A stretch of 64,000 bases of DNA, taken from the NCBI RefSeq assembly GCF_018619475.1, contig NZ_JAHFZG010000004.1:181154-245153 (forward strand), in the 5' to 3' direction. Under the pieces are notes generated by a model that was not told the DNA's origin, did not search any database, and saw only the letters and a list, made by a program, of their open reading frames with translations. Positions within the stretch are counted from its first letter, which is position 1. Every line of letters starts with the position of its first letter. Below are positions 8,898 through 17,334 of this stretch, one piece after another. This stretch comes from Rhodomicrobium sp. Az07. GTDB taxonomy: Bacteria > Pseudomonadota > Alphaproteobacteria > Rhizobiales > Rhodomicrobiaceae. Position numbers and translations under genes: made by a program.

Positions 8898-9962
8898 TCA
8901 ACGAGCGGCGACAAGAAACGGTTCGAGCGCCGGGGCTTCGCACGTTTCGAGCGCCGCGAAAAGCCGCTCCCATTCCGCGGCACGGTCATCCCAGCGGGCG
9001 AGCGCGCCCTCCATGATGCAGCCGCGATTGAGGCGAAGCCAAAGCGCGTCATCGCCCAGCACCGCGCTCGCGTGCCGCGCGAAATCGTCCGCGCCGTTCG
9101 CAAGGAAGCCGGTCTCGCGATCGCGCACGCGCTCCTTCAGCGAACCGATGCCGAGCGTGACGAGCGGCACACCCGAAGCCGTCGCCTCGGCAGCTGCGAG
9201 GCAAAATGTTTCGTCCCGGTCGCCGGGGACGAGCATCACGCGCGCCGTCCTGAGTTCGGCCGCAAGGTCGGCGCGCGCCACACCGCCCCGCATGCGCACC
9301 CCCGGCACCGCGTTGCCGATACGCGCCGCGGCTTCGTCGAGGCTCGATTGCGGGCAGAAAACGTGCAATTCGGCGTCCGGCACCGCAGCATGGATAACGG
9401 GCCAGACCCTCGCCACGTAATCGAGCCCGCGCGAAGGCCGCGAACAGAACACCGCCTTTGGAGCACGCGGCCGCGCGTCTGGCTCCGGCGCGAAGAACAT
9501 GTCTGCCACGCCGTGAGCGATCTCCACGCGGTAGCGATATGGCACGCGGCGGTCGAGCGTCGATGCGTGGTAGCGGCCGAGCAGCACCGCTGACGGCCGG
9601 TGCCATAGAAGGGCGAGCATGTTGCGCCGTTTGAGATACTTGCCAAGCGTCGGCGGCGTATGCAGCCATGTCAGCCTGTGGCGCGACTTGAAGCCCCAAT
9701 AGAGCCGGTCCGAATTGAGAGCGATGGCGACATCGACCGGAGGCAGGCTCGCGCGATGGTGGAGCGGCAGCCACGTCACACCTTTTTCCACGGACGGCTC
9801 GTCGAGACGGTTCAGCGCGAAGACGCAATGGCCCCGCCGGGCGAGCGCCTCCGCCAGATAAATCGCCGAGCTTTCGGTTCCGGCCACGGCGCCCGTGCGT
9901 AGCGAAGCGCTCGTGTAAGCGGGATGGTTGTGGTTCGCATGCAGGATCGCGATAGTCGCCAT
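8898..9962 (-). CDS. Glycosyltransferase family 4-like protein
   Basis: This roughly 354-residue protein has a GT-B layout. The N-terminal domain contains the glycine-rich loop AGTESSAIYLAEALARRGH. The C-terminal nucleotide-sugar domain has PKAVFCSRPSRGLDYVARVWP, DAELHVFCPQSS and the acceptor/donor signature DRDETFCLAAAEATASGVPLV, which resembles the E-x7-E motif of GT4 retaining enzymes. I started at the ATG at 9962 (MATIAILHANHNHPAY) because the first 13 codons of the longer frame are not family-like. No other polysaccharide genes are nearby, so acceptor and product are unknown. Confidence 0.8.
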   Translation of the reverse strand: MATIAILHANHNHPAYTSASLRTGAVAGTESSAIYLAEALARRGHCVFALNRLDEPSVEKGVTWLPLHHRASLPPVDVAIALNSDRLYWGFKSRHRLTWLHTPPTLGKYLKRRNMLALLWHRPSAVLLGRYHASTLDRRVPYRYRVEIAHGVADMFFAPEPDARPRAPKAVFCSRPSRGLDYVARVWPVIHAAVPDAELHVFCPQSSLDEAAARIGNAVPGVRMRGGVARADLAAELRTARVMLVPGDRDETFCLAAAEATASGVPLVTLGIGSLKERVRDRETGFLANGADDFARHASAVLGDDALWLRLNRGCIMEGALARWDDRAAEWERLFAALETCEAPALEPFLVAAR

Positions 9963-10019
9963 GGGCCGCTCGCCGAAGTTTAGCGGCTCATAGCAACCCA
10001 AGGTTGCGATATCAAGTGT

Positions 10020-11342
10020 TTACTGCGACCTGGTGGTAAACCCGGTGGATAGGGATGCCGCAGAACTTCGAAGCGTCGAAAGGCGCTGCGCGGATGCCTG
10101 AAGGTCGGCGAGCGAAAGCGTGCCGTTCCTGATTGCATCGGCCATCGCCGCCACGAGAGCCGCGCGCGTCGCCGCCGGGCTTTCCTTGCCATCGTCCACG
10201 ACAAGCACATCGCAGCCCTTCGCGAAGGAGGACACCGTGTCAGCGGCGCCCGCCGTCATCGTCAGAAAGCAGAAGCGCGGGCCCCGCACGAGGCGTTCAT
10301 AGACGGCGAGCGAAGCGGTCTCGGCGCCGATCGCCGCGCCCACCGGCGTGCCCGGATAGGCGACGAGCAGCGACTTCAGCGCGCGCACCGAAAGCTCGCT
10401 CTGATCCACCACAGGCACGGGGATGACGTTCGTGTCCTTGTGCCCAAGGATGAACGTCTTTGCAAACACGCCCGACTGAAGCGGATTCGCGCCGAAACTC
10501 GACGAGTCGGGCGCCGCTCCGGACGGGCCGAGGGACGGGCCGAAATTCATGTTGAAGCCGAGATGCGAGAGTGTCGAGGCGAGCGAGCGATAGGTGGAAT
10601 AGGCGTATTCCGGATCGCCTCTCGCGGCGATGCTTCTCGGCGTCGGCCACGCCTCGAATTCCTTCAGCCGGGGAAGCGCGTCGTCACCGCCACCAATCTC
10701 GCGCACCGCAAAGTATGGCCGTTGAGCGGCATTCCCCTGCCAGAGGAATTTCACGAGCCCGCGCAGTTGGGCCTTGGAGGCGATATTCCGCGGCGAAAAC
10801 ATGACGCCCGCGATCCGGCCGTTTTGCAGCAGGGCGCGCATGGCTTTCGCGCCGACATCGGTGGGTGTCGTACCGTAAAAGCGAAGAAACAGCACCTTTC
10901 CGGCCGCGCGGTCCACCTCCCGATCGATGGCGGGGCCATCGGGAAGCGACGCCTCGATGGGTGCGACCGCAGGAGCGGCGGCTTTCGGCTTCTGCGAGGC
11001 TTGAGCGGTTGCGGTCGAGCCGACCGGCCGTTGCGGCTTCGGCTGGGTGATCGGCGTGGTTGCCGCCCAGCCGTCGCGAGGCGGACGCCGCAGCCGGTCA
11101 AGCTCCTGCTTCAGCTTCCGTTGCGCTTCAGCGGTCGCCTCGTCGCCCCGCGCGCCATTGTTTTGCGCGGTTTTTACCCTTTGTGCGGTAATGTCTTCGG
11201 TGCGGCGGATTTCGGGCGATGCTTCCTTGTGGACCGCCGCGCCGTTATACTCCTGCGCGCCGCTCGCCGCGCAAGGTTCGGCGGCGATAAGGGCTAGGCC
11301 AAGAGCAAGTCCGCGCAGGATGGGAATGTTTCGATGCGCCAT
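10020..11342 (-). CDS. Secreted GH3-like (NagZ-related) protein, probably catalytically degenerate
   Basis: The 440-residue protein begins with a signal peptide (ILRGLALGLALIAAEPCAASG), then a low-complexity region rich in Pro, Ala and Gln (about 45-140). The domain beyond follows the glycoside hydrolase family 3 fold: GKVLFLRFYGTTPTDVGAKAM, then RSLASTLSHLGFNMNFGPSLG, then VFAKTFILGHKDTNVIPVPV. In NagZ the last segment reads KHFPGHGDT with a catalytic His-Asp loop; here the first His is Thr. It may bind peptidoglycan sugars without cutting them. An ATG at 11369 gives nine extra residues. The gene is divergent from the TPR gene with almost no spacer. Confidence 0.65.
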   Translation of the reverse strand: MAHRNIPILRGLALGLALIAAEPCAASGAQEYNGAAVHKEASPEIRRTEDITAQRVKTAQNNGARGDEATAEAQRKLKQELDRLRRPPRDGWAATTPITQPKPQRPVGSTATAQASQKPKAAAPAVAPIEASLPDGPAIDREVDRAAGKVLFLRFYGTTPTDVGAKAMRALLQNGRIAGVMFSPRNIASKAQLRGLVKFLWQGNAAQRPYFAVREIGGGDDALPRLKEFEAWPTPRSIAARGDPEYAYSTYRSLASTLSHLGFNMNFGPSLGPSGAAPDSSSFGANPLQSGVFAKTFILGHKDTNVIPVPVVDQSELSVRALKSLLVAYPGTPVGAAIGAETASLAVYERLVRGPRFCFLTMTAGAADTVSSFAKGCDVLVVDDGKESPAATRAALVAAMADAIRNGTLSLADLQASAQRLSTLRSSAASLSTGFTTRSQ

Positions 11343-11381
11343 AGGCTCAAACGTCGCAGTGGTTTTCATTGTGTTAGCGGA

Positions 11382-13091
11382 ATGCGGGAGCACGGTAAAG
11401 CCGCGTTTCTTGATATTCGGCGCACAGGCGCGGCCGTCGCTGCCGCCTCGATCCTGAGCGCGGCAGCCTTGGCATTCGGTATCACAGGGCAGGCGATGGC
11501 CGCGCCGGACAAGAGCGCGCTCAAGGCGCAGGAAGGAAGCTCGGCGCTTCTTCGCGGACGATACGACCTCGCCGTGTCGGCCTATGACGAGGCGCTGCGC
11601 GAGGCGGGCCTGCCGCCAGCGCGTCAGGCAACCATCCTCAGCGATCGCGGCGTGGCGAAATGGCGCCTGAATCAACTCGACGAAGCCGCCGCCGATTTCA
11701 CAAAGGCGGTATCGCTCAACCCGGACTACGCGCTCGCCTATAACAATCGCGGCAACGTGTTTCTGGAGTTGAACCGACCCGAGGAAGCGTTCAGGGATTT
11801 CGACCGCGCGGTGGCGCTTTCCCCCGATTTCGGCGCCGCCTATGCGAATCGCGCCAATGCGAGTCAGAAACTCAACCGCCCCGAAGCGGCCGAGAAGGAC
11901 TTCCGCAAGGCGGTTGAACTGATGCCGGCAAGCTCCATACCGCTGAACGGCTGCGGGCGGATCGCGGCCGGCTCGGGCCGCCTCTATACCGGGCTTCGCT
12001 ATCTGAACCGCGCCATCGCCCTGAACGCGCAGTTCGCGCCCGCCTATCAGAACCGCGCGGCAATCTATGCGGCGTTGAAGCGGAACGACGAGGCCGCGCG
12101 CGATCTCGACAAGGTGATCGCCCTCGCACCCGATAACGCGGCGCTCTATGTGGCGCGCGGTCAAGCCCATGCGAAGGAAAGGCGCTGGACGCAGGCGTTT
12201 CGCGATTTCTCGAAGGCCGTCGAACTCGCTCCCGACAATGTTCCGGCGCTGATCGGACGCGCTTCGCTGAATCTCGAACGCAAGCGGGCGGACCTCGCGC
12301 TGGAGGACCTGAACCACGCGATCTCGCTCGATGCAAAAGCCGCCGACGCCTGGTTCTGGCGCGGTCAGGCGAAATACGGAACCGGCGACGCGGAAGGCGC
12401 GGACGAGGATCTCTCGAGGGCCATCGAACTCGCCCCCTCCCATGCGGAGGCCTATCGCTACCGAGGCAGCTATCGTGAGCGCGGCGGGCGCCGCGACGAG
12501 GCCATCGCAGATTACCGCAAGGCGCTCGAATTCGACCCGCTCAATCGCGACCTGCGCGACGGCTACAAGACCGCGAGCGGCGAAACGGCCGACGCCGTGG
12601 TGAAGCCGCTCGCCCCCGCCGTCGACGGCTGGGAGATTTTCCGCTCGTCGCCCGGCTATCATATCGCGCTGAACGAACGCTATCCGAAAATGCCGGTGAT
12701 GCTCGAAACGCAAGGCGCGGCGCCTCCGGAGATTCTCGAATGGACGCTGCTGAAGGATACGCTCGCCGGGATCGGACTTCTGCGCTACCGCTCGGGAGAG
12801 AAGGGCGCCCTTCCTCATGAATATGTCGCCATCATCGACCTGTCCCGCGCCCAGGTGGCGGGCATCGAGCCTTACATTACGGGCGATGAAAAGTCGAAAT
12901 GGGCATGGACGCAATATGCCGTCACCGTAACGGATACCGACGGGCTTTCGAGCGTCTACGATCTGAGAAAGCCGCGGCAGGAAGCGCCGGTGGCCGTGCG
13001 GCGTGACGAAAACCCCTTGTCGTCGGTGTTTGGCGGCGGCAGCGGCGGGCGTCGCGGCGGCCCTAGCATTTTAGGCTGGCTCTTCCGGTGA
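11382..13091 (+). CDS. Exported TPR-repeat protein
   Basis: This 569-residue protein starts with a signal-like segment (AAVAAASILSAAALAFGITGQAMA). About ten tetratricopeptide repeats follow, roughly residues 35-390, for example QLDEAAADFTKAVSLNPDYALAY and RPEEAFRDFDRAVALSPDFGAAY. A C-terminal beta-rich domain (about 410-530) contains ILEWTLLKDTLAGIGLLRYRS, and a Gly-rich tail ends the protein. TPR arrays scaffold protein partners, here presumably in the periplasm. I chose the ATG at 11382 over 11334 because the earlier start would overlap the divergent gene. The stop overlaps the GTG start of the next gene (GTGA), implying translational coupling. Confidence 0.8.
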   Translation: MREHGKAAFLDIRRTGAAVAAASILSAAALAFGITGQAMAAPDKSALKAQEGSSALLRGRYDLAVSAYDEALREAGLPPARQATILSDRGVAKWRLNQLDEAAADFTKAVSLNPDYALAYNNRGNVFLELNRPEEAFRDFDRAVALSPDFGAAYANRANASQKLNRPEAAEKDFRKAVELMPASSIPLNGCGRIAAGSGRLYTGLRYLNRAIALNAQFAPAYQNRAAIYAALKRNDEAARDLDKVIALAPDNAALYVARGQAHAKERRWTQAFRDFSKAVELAPDNVPALIGRASLNLERKRADLALEDLNHAISLDAKAADAWFWRGQAKYGTGDAEGADEDLSRAIELAPSHAEAYRYRGSYRERGGRRDEAIADYRKALEFDPLNRDLRDGYKTASGETADAVVKPLAPAVDGWEIFRSSPGYHIALNERYPKMPVMLETQGAAPPEILEWTLLKDTLAGIGLLRYRSGEKGALPHEYVAIIDLSRAQVAGIEPYITGDEKSKWAWTQYAVTVTDTDGLSSVYDLRKPRQEAPVAVRRDENPLSSVFGGGSGGRRGGPSILGWLFR

Positions 13092-14137
13092 GGTGGCTTG
13101 CCCGGATGGCGAAAACGGCGGCGGCGGCGTCAGCGTTGGCGGCGGCAGGATGCACAGCCATCGCGGCTGACGGCTTGCCCGCGCTCAAGGCCGACATATC
13201 GAGGCAGACCGTATCGGGGCTCTCATCCGGCGGATACATGGCCGGGCAGTTCCAGGTTGCCTTTTCGGACCGCGTCAAGGGAGCCGGTATCGTAGCGGCC
13301 GGGCCGTTCGGATGCGCCATGAGCGCGGGCGCGAAAGCCGTCCCCTTCTTTCCGGCTGCGCTCGCGCTGAACACCGCGCAGGCGCAAAACGGATGCATGG
13401 CCGATTACCTGTCCTCGCTCGGCGTGCTGGATGCGAAGCGGCTGCTGGCGCAGGCGAAGACCCTCGCCGACGCGGGCGCTATCGATCCGCTCTCGAACCT
13501 CAAGACGGCGAAGATCTATCTCTATTCCGGCGCGAACGACCGCACGGTCGCGCTCGCCGTGGTCGAGGCCGCGCGCGACTTCTATCTCGCGGCGGGCGTG
13601 CCCGATATGAACATCGACTTCGTGTCGGGCGGCGAGGGCGGCCACGCGTTTGCGACGGCGAGCACGGGCAATGCGTGCGAATTGTCCGAGCCGCCGTTCG
13701 TCAACAATTGCCGATACGATCAGGCCGAGGCGATCTTGCGCTTCCTCCTTGGCTCCCTCGAACCGAAGGGCGACGCCGACGCCGATTTCGTCGCCTTCGA
13801 CCAACGCCCCTATGCCACGCTCGACGCGACCATGGCCGAGGAAGGCGTGGTCTACGTGCCGCGCGCCTGCCGCGATGGCGGCTGCCGCGTGCATGTGGTT
13901 TTCCACGGATGCAGGCAAACGCGCGCACTCGTCGGCGATGCGGTGACGAAAAAGTCGGGCTTCGCGGATTGGGCCGCGACGAACCGTCTGATCGTGCTGT
14001 TCCCGCAGGTTGAACCGTCGAGCGCAAACCCCAAAGCCTGCTGGGACTGGTGGGGCTATACCGGGCTCGATTTCCTCACGAAGGAAGCGCCGCAGATGAA
14101 GGCCGTCGCCGCGATGGTGGCCGCGCTCGGGAAGTGA
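13088..14137 (+). CDS. PHB depolymerase-type esterase (periplasmic)
   Basis: The 349-residue protein has an N-terminal export signal with a possible lipobox-like ALAAAGC and a mature alpha/beta-hydrolase domain. The lipase box reads VSGLSSGGYMAGQFQVAFS, as in Rhodospirillum rubrum PhaZ-type depolymerases. An Asp loop (SGANDRTV) and a His region (GGEGGHAF) complete a likely triad. The C-terminal part has VVFHGCRQTRALVGD and ends with CWDWWGYTGLDFL. Such enzymes cleave amorphous poly-3-hydroxybutyrate or related esters. It starts at GTG overlapping the TPR stop by 4 nt, so the two are probably made together. The natural substrate is uncertain. Confidence 0.8.
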   Translation: MRWLARMAKTAAAASALAAAGCTAIAADGLPALKADISRQTVSGLSSGGYMAGQFQVAFSDRVKGAGIVAAGPFGCAMSAGAKAVPFFPAALALNTAQAQNGCMADYLSSLGVLDAKRLLAQAKTLADAGAIDPLSNLKTAKIYLYSGANDRTVALAVVEAARDFYLAAGVPDMNIDFVSGGEGGHAFATASTGNACELSEPPFVNNCRYDQAEAILRFLLGSLEPKGDADADFVAFDQRPYATLDATMAEEGVVYVPRACRDGGCRVHVVFHGCRQTRALVGDAVTKKSGFADWAATNRLIVLFPQVEPSSANPKACWDWWGYTGLDFLTKEAPQMKAVAAMVAALGK

Positions 14138-14152
14138 TGCGCGCCCGCCCGG

Positions 14153-14620
14153 CTACTCCGCTTCCGCGAGGAAAGCTGCGATGGCGGAGTTCTTCTTCAA
14201 CTCCGCCAGTTGTTCCGGGGTCGGCACTTGCGGCTTGTCGCGCTCGGCGTTCACCATGCACAGGAAGCCGAACGGCTCGCCCACGTTCGCGCGGAACTGG
14301 TGCCAGATCATCGGCGGGATGAAAACGAGGTCGGGCGCCGCCACCTCGCGCACCTCCTCGCCGACGAGACACAGCCCGCGCCCGCGAAAGATCATCACGC
14401 CATGCGCATGCTCGTGCCGCTCGAAGGTGGAATGGCCGCCCGGCGCCATCTCGAAATAGCGAAGCTCGCAGGCAAGCTCGGGCCGCTGGAACAGCACCTG
14501 CCGCGTGATCGCCTTGAACGGCGCGCTGCCTTCTTGCTTGTAGGCGAGAAGGTCGACGCCCTCCCAGCGGAAGCCTTCGGCTGCCGCATCGCGGATGTTG
14601 GAGCGCTCGCGATCCGTCAT
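14153..14620 (-). CDS. Cupin protein, probable 1-methylthio-xylulose-5-phosphate methylsulfurylase
   Basis: This 155-residue cupin has motif 1 in GGHSTFERHEHAHGVMIFRG (histidine metal ligands) and motif 2 around PPMIWHQFRANVGE. Its ATG overlaps the TGA of the upstream RuBisCO-like gene (ATGA), so the two are translationally coupled. In Rhodospirillum rubrum a cupin working after the RLP removes the methylthio group of 1-methylthioxylulose 5-phosphate, giving deoxyxylulose 5-phosphate for isoprenoid synthesis. I infer that role from context. An open frame continues upstream to 14791 but lies inside the RLP gene. Confidence 0.75.
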   Translation of the reverse strand: MTDRERSNIRDAAAEGFRWEGVDLLAYKQEGSAPFKAITRQVLFQRPELACELRYFEMAPGGHSTFERHEHAHGVMIFRGRGLCLVGEEVREVAAPDLVFIPPMIWHQFRANVGEPFGFLCMVNAERDKPQVPTPEQLAELKKNSAIAAFLAEAE

Positions 14621-15726
14621 TCTGGCGCTCCCTCGAAATGGCGCACCACGCGCGCCTGAAACGCGGCCGCCTCTTCCGTCATGCGCTCGCGCGCCGCGAG
14701 CAGGCTGCCGCCGATGAGCAACATGGTGTCCGCGCCGTAGAAATCCAGCAGTTCGTCCACGCGCTGAAGCGTCATGCCGCCAGCCGGGCACGGGCAGCAG
14801 GGCTTGAGCCCCGCCCAGGGCCTCCGCGCGGCTTCCGCGATGGCACGGCAGGTTTCGGGTGAATAGCTGAAGCGGCCGCCGTAGTTCGGGTAGATGGTGA
14901 CATCCGCGCCGAAGAGGCGGAACAGCGTGCCGAGCAGGAACGGCGGCGCGATGCGGGCCGCGCCCGCCATGGCGGGATGCGCGATGAACGCGACATTCGA
15001 GAACAGGCGCGTGAGACGATGGAAGTTCGATACGCCCATCAGCATCGGCTCGATGAGCACGGCCTCGATGCCTTCCGCCTCCGCGAGCGCGATCTGATCC
15101 GCCGCCGCGTCGAAGCTGCCGGACACATTCGGCGCATAGAGCGTGGCGTAGCCAGTCCGCGCATTCGTCTCGCGCACCGCTTCGGCCACGGCCTTCACCC
15201 GGTCCGCGAACGGGCTGTAAATCTGATCGGCAAGGCCGTGGTCGTCCTTGATGACATCGATGCCGCCGCCAGCAAGCCGGGCGGCAAGCGCGGCGAGTTC
15301 GTCAGGCGAAAGGCCCTGCGGCTTCAGCGCGGCGCAGGCGAGCGCGCGAGCGCCCGCGCAGACCTTCTCGCGTAGCCCTTCGGTGCCGAGGTTCGGGCCG
15401 CCGAACGCCCGCGCCATGGCTTCCGGAATCTCCGCGTCGACGAGCGTCACGTCCGGCTGAATCGAACTGTTGCCGAACAGCATGTTGAGAAGCTGCCCCG
15501 CCTCGTAGCCCGTCGTGTCGGCCGCAAGCCCGATCCGGACCTCGAACAGACCCGGTTTCGCCTCGCTGATGCCCTGCACTTCGCCCACGATGTCGCGGCG
15601 GATGCGCGCATCGGCTATGGCATCGAGCGGCATCTCAACGCTCTGCTCGATCGCGAGCGCCGCCGCCCTTTCCTCGATCGAGGCCGCGTCGCCACGCACA
15701 CGATAAGTTACGCTCACTCGGGACAT
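14617..15726 (-). CDS. RuBisCO-like protein (form IV), probable 5-methylthioribulose-1-P isomerase
   Basis: The 369-residue protein has the RuBisCO large-subunit fold. The active-site lysine loop reads LKPQGLSPDEL (K near 135). The carbamylation site region is GGIDVIKDDHGLADQ (K near 160), where true RuBisCO has K-D-D-E; the Glu is replaced by His. Loop 6 is shortened and the phosphate loop ends in PAGGMTLQRVDELLDFYG. These changes exclude CO2 fixation and match RLPs that isomerise 5-methylthioribulose 1-phosphate in methylthioadenosine salvage. ATG at 15726 was preferred to a GTG at 15732. The cupin gene overlaps its stop. No mtnA, mtnP or RuBisCO small subunit is in view. Confidence 0.85.
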   Translation of the reverse strand: MSRVSVTYRVRGDAASIEERAAALAIEQSVEMPLDAIADARIRRDIVGEVQGISEAKPGLFEVRIGLAADTTGYEAGQLLNMLFGNSSIQPDVTLVDAEIPEAMARAFGGPNLGTEGLREKVCAGARALACAALKPQGLSPDELAALAARLAGGGIDVIKDDHGLADQIYSPFADRVKAVAEAVRETNARTGYATLYAPNVSGSFDAAADQIALAEAEGIEAVLIEPMLMGVSNFHRLTRLFSNVAFIAHPAMAGAARIAPPFLLGTLFRLFGADVTIYPNYGGRFSYSPETCRAIAEAARRPWAGLKPCCPCPAGGMTLQRVDELLDFYGADTMLLIGGSLLAARERMTEEAAAFQARVVRHFEGAPE

Positions 15727-15850
15727 TCGCACCTGCCTCAGCCTTATTGTTGCACATTTCGTAACGCAAGCGCATGCGAAGACAAGGCTCCGGCATGACG
15801 AGCGGAGCGGACCGGGCTATCCGGCGGCAGCATTTCCGAAAGCCCCGCTC

Positions 15851-16432
15851 ATGCTTCGACGCCTGTATGAAAAAACCATGCGCCTCGCGGAAGGGCCAAA
15901 CGCCCTGCTCGCGCTCGTGCTGGTGTCCTTCGCGGAAAGCTCTTTCTTTCCGATCCCGCCGGATGCGCTGCTTATTCCGATGGTGTTGGCGCAGCGCGAG
16001 CGCGCTTTCAAGCTTGCGGCGTGGTGTACGGCGGCGTCGGTTGTCGGCGGCATCGTCGGCTATGCCATCGGCGCGCTGCTTTACGACACGCTCGGCAAAT
16101 GGATCATCGACTTCTACGGCTATGGCCAGAACATGGAGGCGTTCCGCGCCACCTACGCCGAGTGGGGCGCGTGGATCATCCTCATCAAGGGCCTGACGCC
16201 CATTCCCTTCAAGCTCGTGACCATCGCAAGCGGCTTCGCGGGTTACGATTTCTGGTTGTTCGTGCTACTTTCCATCATCACCCGGGGCATGCGCTTCTTC
16301 CTTGAAGCCACACTGCTCCATATCTACGGCGAACCGATCCGCGAGTTCCTCGAACGCCGCCTCGAAATGGTGACGGCGGGCTTCGCGGCGGTGATCGTCT
16401 CGGGATTTCTGATCGTTCGATATGTCATATAA
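15851..16432 (+). CDS. YqaA/DedA-type VTT-domain membrane protein
   Basis: This 193-residue inner-membrane protein has the VTT (SNARE-associated) fold. The N-terminal re-entrant loop reads FAESSFFPIPPDALLIPMVLA, followed by WCTAASVVGGIVGYAIGALLY. The second half has the matching loop LIKGLTPIPFKLVTIASGFAGYDFW. DedA relatives move phospholipids or carrier lipids across the membrane and support proton-motive force; the YqaA branch is less studied. The last 11 bases overlap the start of dsbB, so the two genes are probably one transcript. Confidence 0.83.
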   Translation: MLRRLYEKTMRLAEGPNALLALVLVSFAESSFFPIPPDALLIPMVLAQRERAFKLAAWCTAASVVGGIVGYAIGALLYDTLGKWIIDFYGYGQNMEAFRATYAEWGAWIILIKGLTPIPFKLVTIASGFAGYDFWLFVLLSIITRGMRFFLEATLLHIYGEPIREFLERRLEMVTAGFAAVIVSGFLIVRYVI

Positions 16433-16937
16433 TTCGGCAACAGCTTCCCGCGAGCGGGCATTTCTCGATGCGCGGAGCGCCGCTCTCGTCATCGCGGCGG
16501 TGAGCGCCATCGCATTGTCCGCGGCCTGGGCTTTCGAGCTTGCGGGCATCGAACCTTGCCAACTCTGCCTTGAAGAGCGCGTTCCCTATTACGCGGGGCT
16601 TCCGGGCGGCATTCTCGCCGCATGGCTGGCCATGCGCGCTCCGAAGCTCGCCGCGACGATCCTTGCCGCGCTCGTGCTGGGCTTCCTCTACAACGCGGGC
16701 CTCAGCGTCTATCACGCCGGCGCGGAATGGAAATTCTGGCCGGGGCCGGACAGTTGCGCGGGCGGCGACGGCACGCTCAAGACGGGGTCACTCATCAAGG
16801 CGTTGCAGAACAACAACGCAGTGCGCTGCGACGAGGCGGCGATCCGCATCTGGGGCATTTCGCTCGCGGGTTACAACGTGCTGATTTCGGCCGCGCTCGC
16901 GGCGGTGGCGGGCTTCGGCATCTGGCGCAGCCGTTGA
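16422..16937 (+). CDS. dsbB: Disulfide bond formation protein DsbB
   Basis: The 171-residue protein has four transmembrane helices and the two cysteine pairs of DsbB: CQLC after helix 1 (IEPCQLCLEERVPYY) and a second pair, one Cys in WPGPDSCAGGDG and the other in NAVRCDEAA. DsbB takes electrons from DsbA in the periplasm and passes them to quinone. It overlaps the upstream VTT gene by 11 nt. No dsbA is in this window. Confidence 0.9.
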   Translation: MSYNSATASRERAFLDARSAALVIAAVSAIALSAAWAFELAGIEPCQLCLEERVPYYAGLPGGILAAWLAMRAPKLAATILAALVLGFLYNAGLSVYHAGAEWKFWPGPDSCAGGDGTLKTGSLIKALQNNNAVRCDEAAIRIWGISLAGYNVLISAALAAVAGFGIWRSR

Positions 16938-17334
16938 CACGAAGACCGATCGTCGGTCGATGCACCCTGACGCATCAGACTCTGCTTTATAAACGCTCTT
17001 ACGACGACCGCCCGCAATCGGGGGTCGCGCAGCGAGAGACGCAATGTCGCATCGCGCCAAAACGCTGACGCAAACAGCGGAAAATACACAGAAAATATAA
17101 ACGACCCAAGCAACGCTCGCGCGTTGCCATACACATTTGCACGCAAGGCGTGAAACTGGTTTATTTACTAGGATATATTGTATCGTGTAGTTTTATGTCA
17201 TCAAGTTGAGATGCGAAGCAACAACCTGCGCCCAATTTCAAGCGAAATCGCGCTATTTTGCTTTATCGCATCAAGTTCGCGGCCGCGATGTCTCGAATTA
17301 AACTTGATGATTGCGTCAAAATAGGAGGATTTCC
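16938..17334. other. AT-rich leader region with hairpins and CATCAAGTT repeats
   Basis: About 400 bases between dsbB and the 29-codon ORF are clearly richer in A and T than the neighbours, especially 17070-17260. A perfect 7-bp hairpin GCAACGC/GCGTTGC sits at 17110-17127. Three CATCAAGTT copies follow. I see no gene longer than a few codons. Confidence 0.5.
17199..17309. repeat. Three copies of CATCAAGTT upstream of a small ORF
   Basis: CATCAAGTT occurs at 17199-17207 and 17269-17277, and its inverse AACTTGATG at 17301-17309. The first two share a longer context (TTTATNNCATCAAGTT). Copies two and three can pair as a 9-bp stem ending 13 nt before the AGGAGG of the 29-codon ORF. This could be an operator or an RNA structure controlling that ORF. 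The matches are seen; the role is inference. Confidence 0.6.

Noticed and set aside
11370..12914. Upstream extension of the GH3-like frame to 964 codons
   Set aside because: The extension is antisense to the TPR gene, which shows clear repeats; the signal peptide marks the start near 11342.
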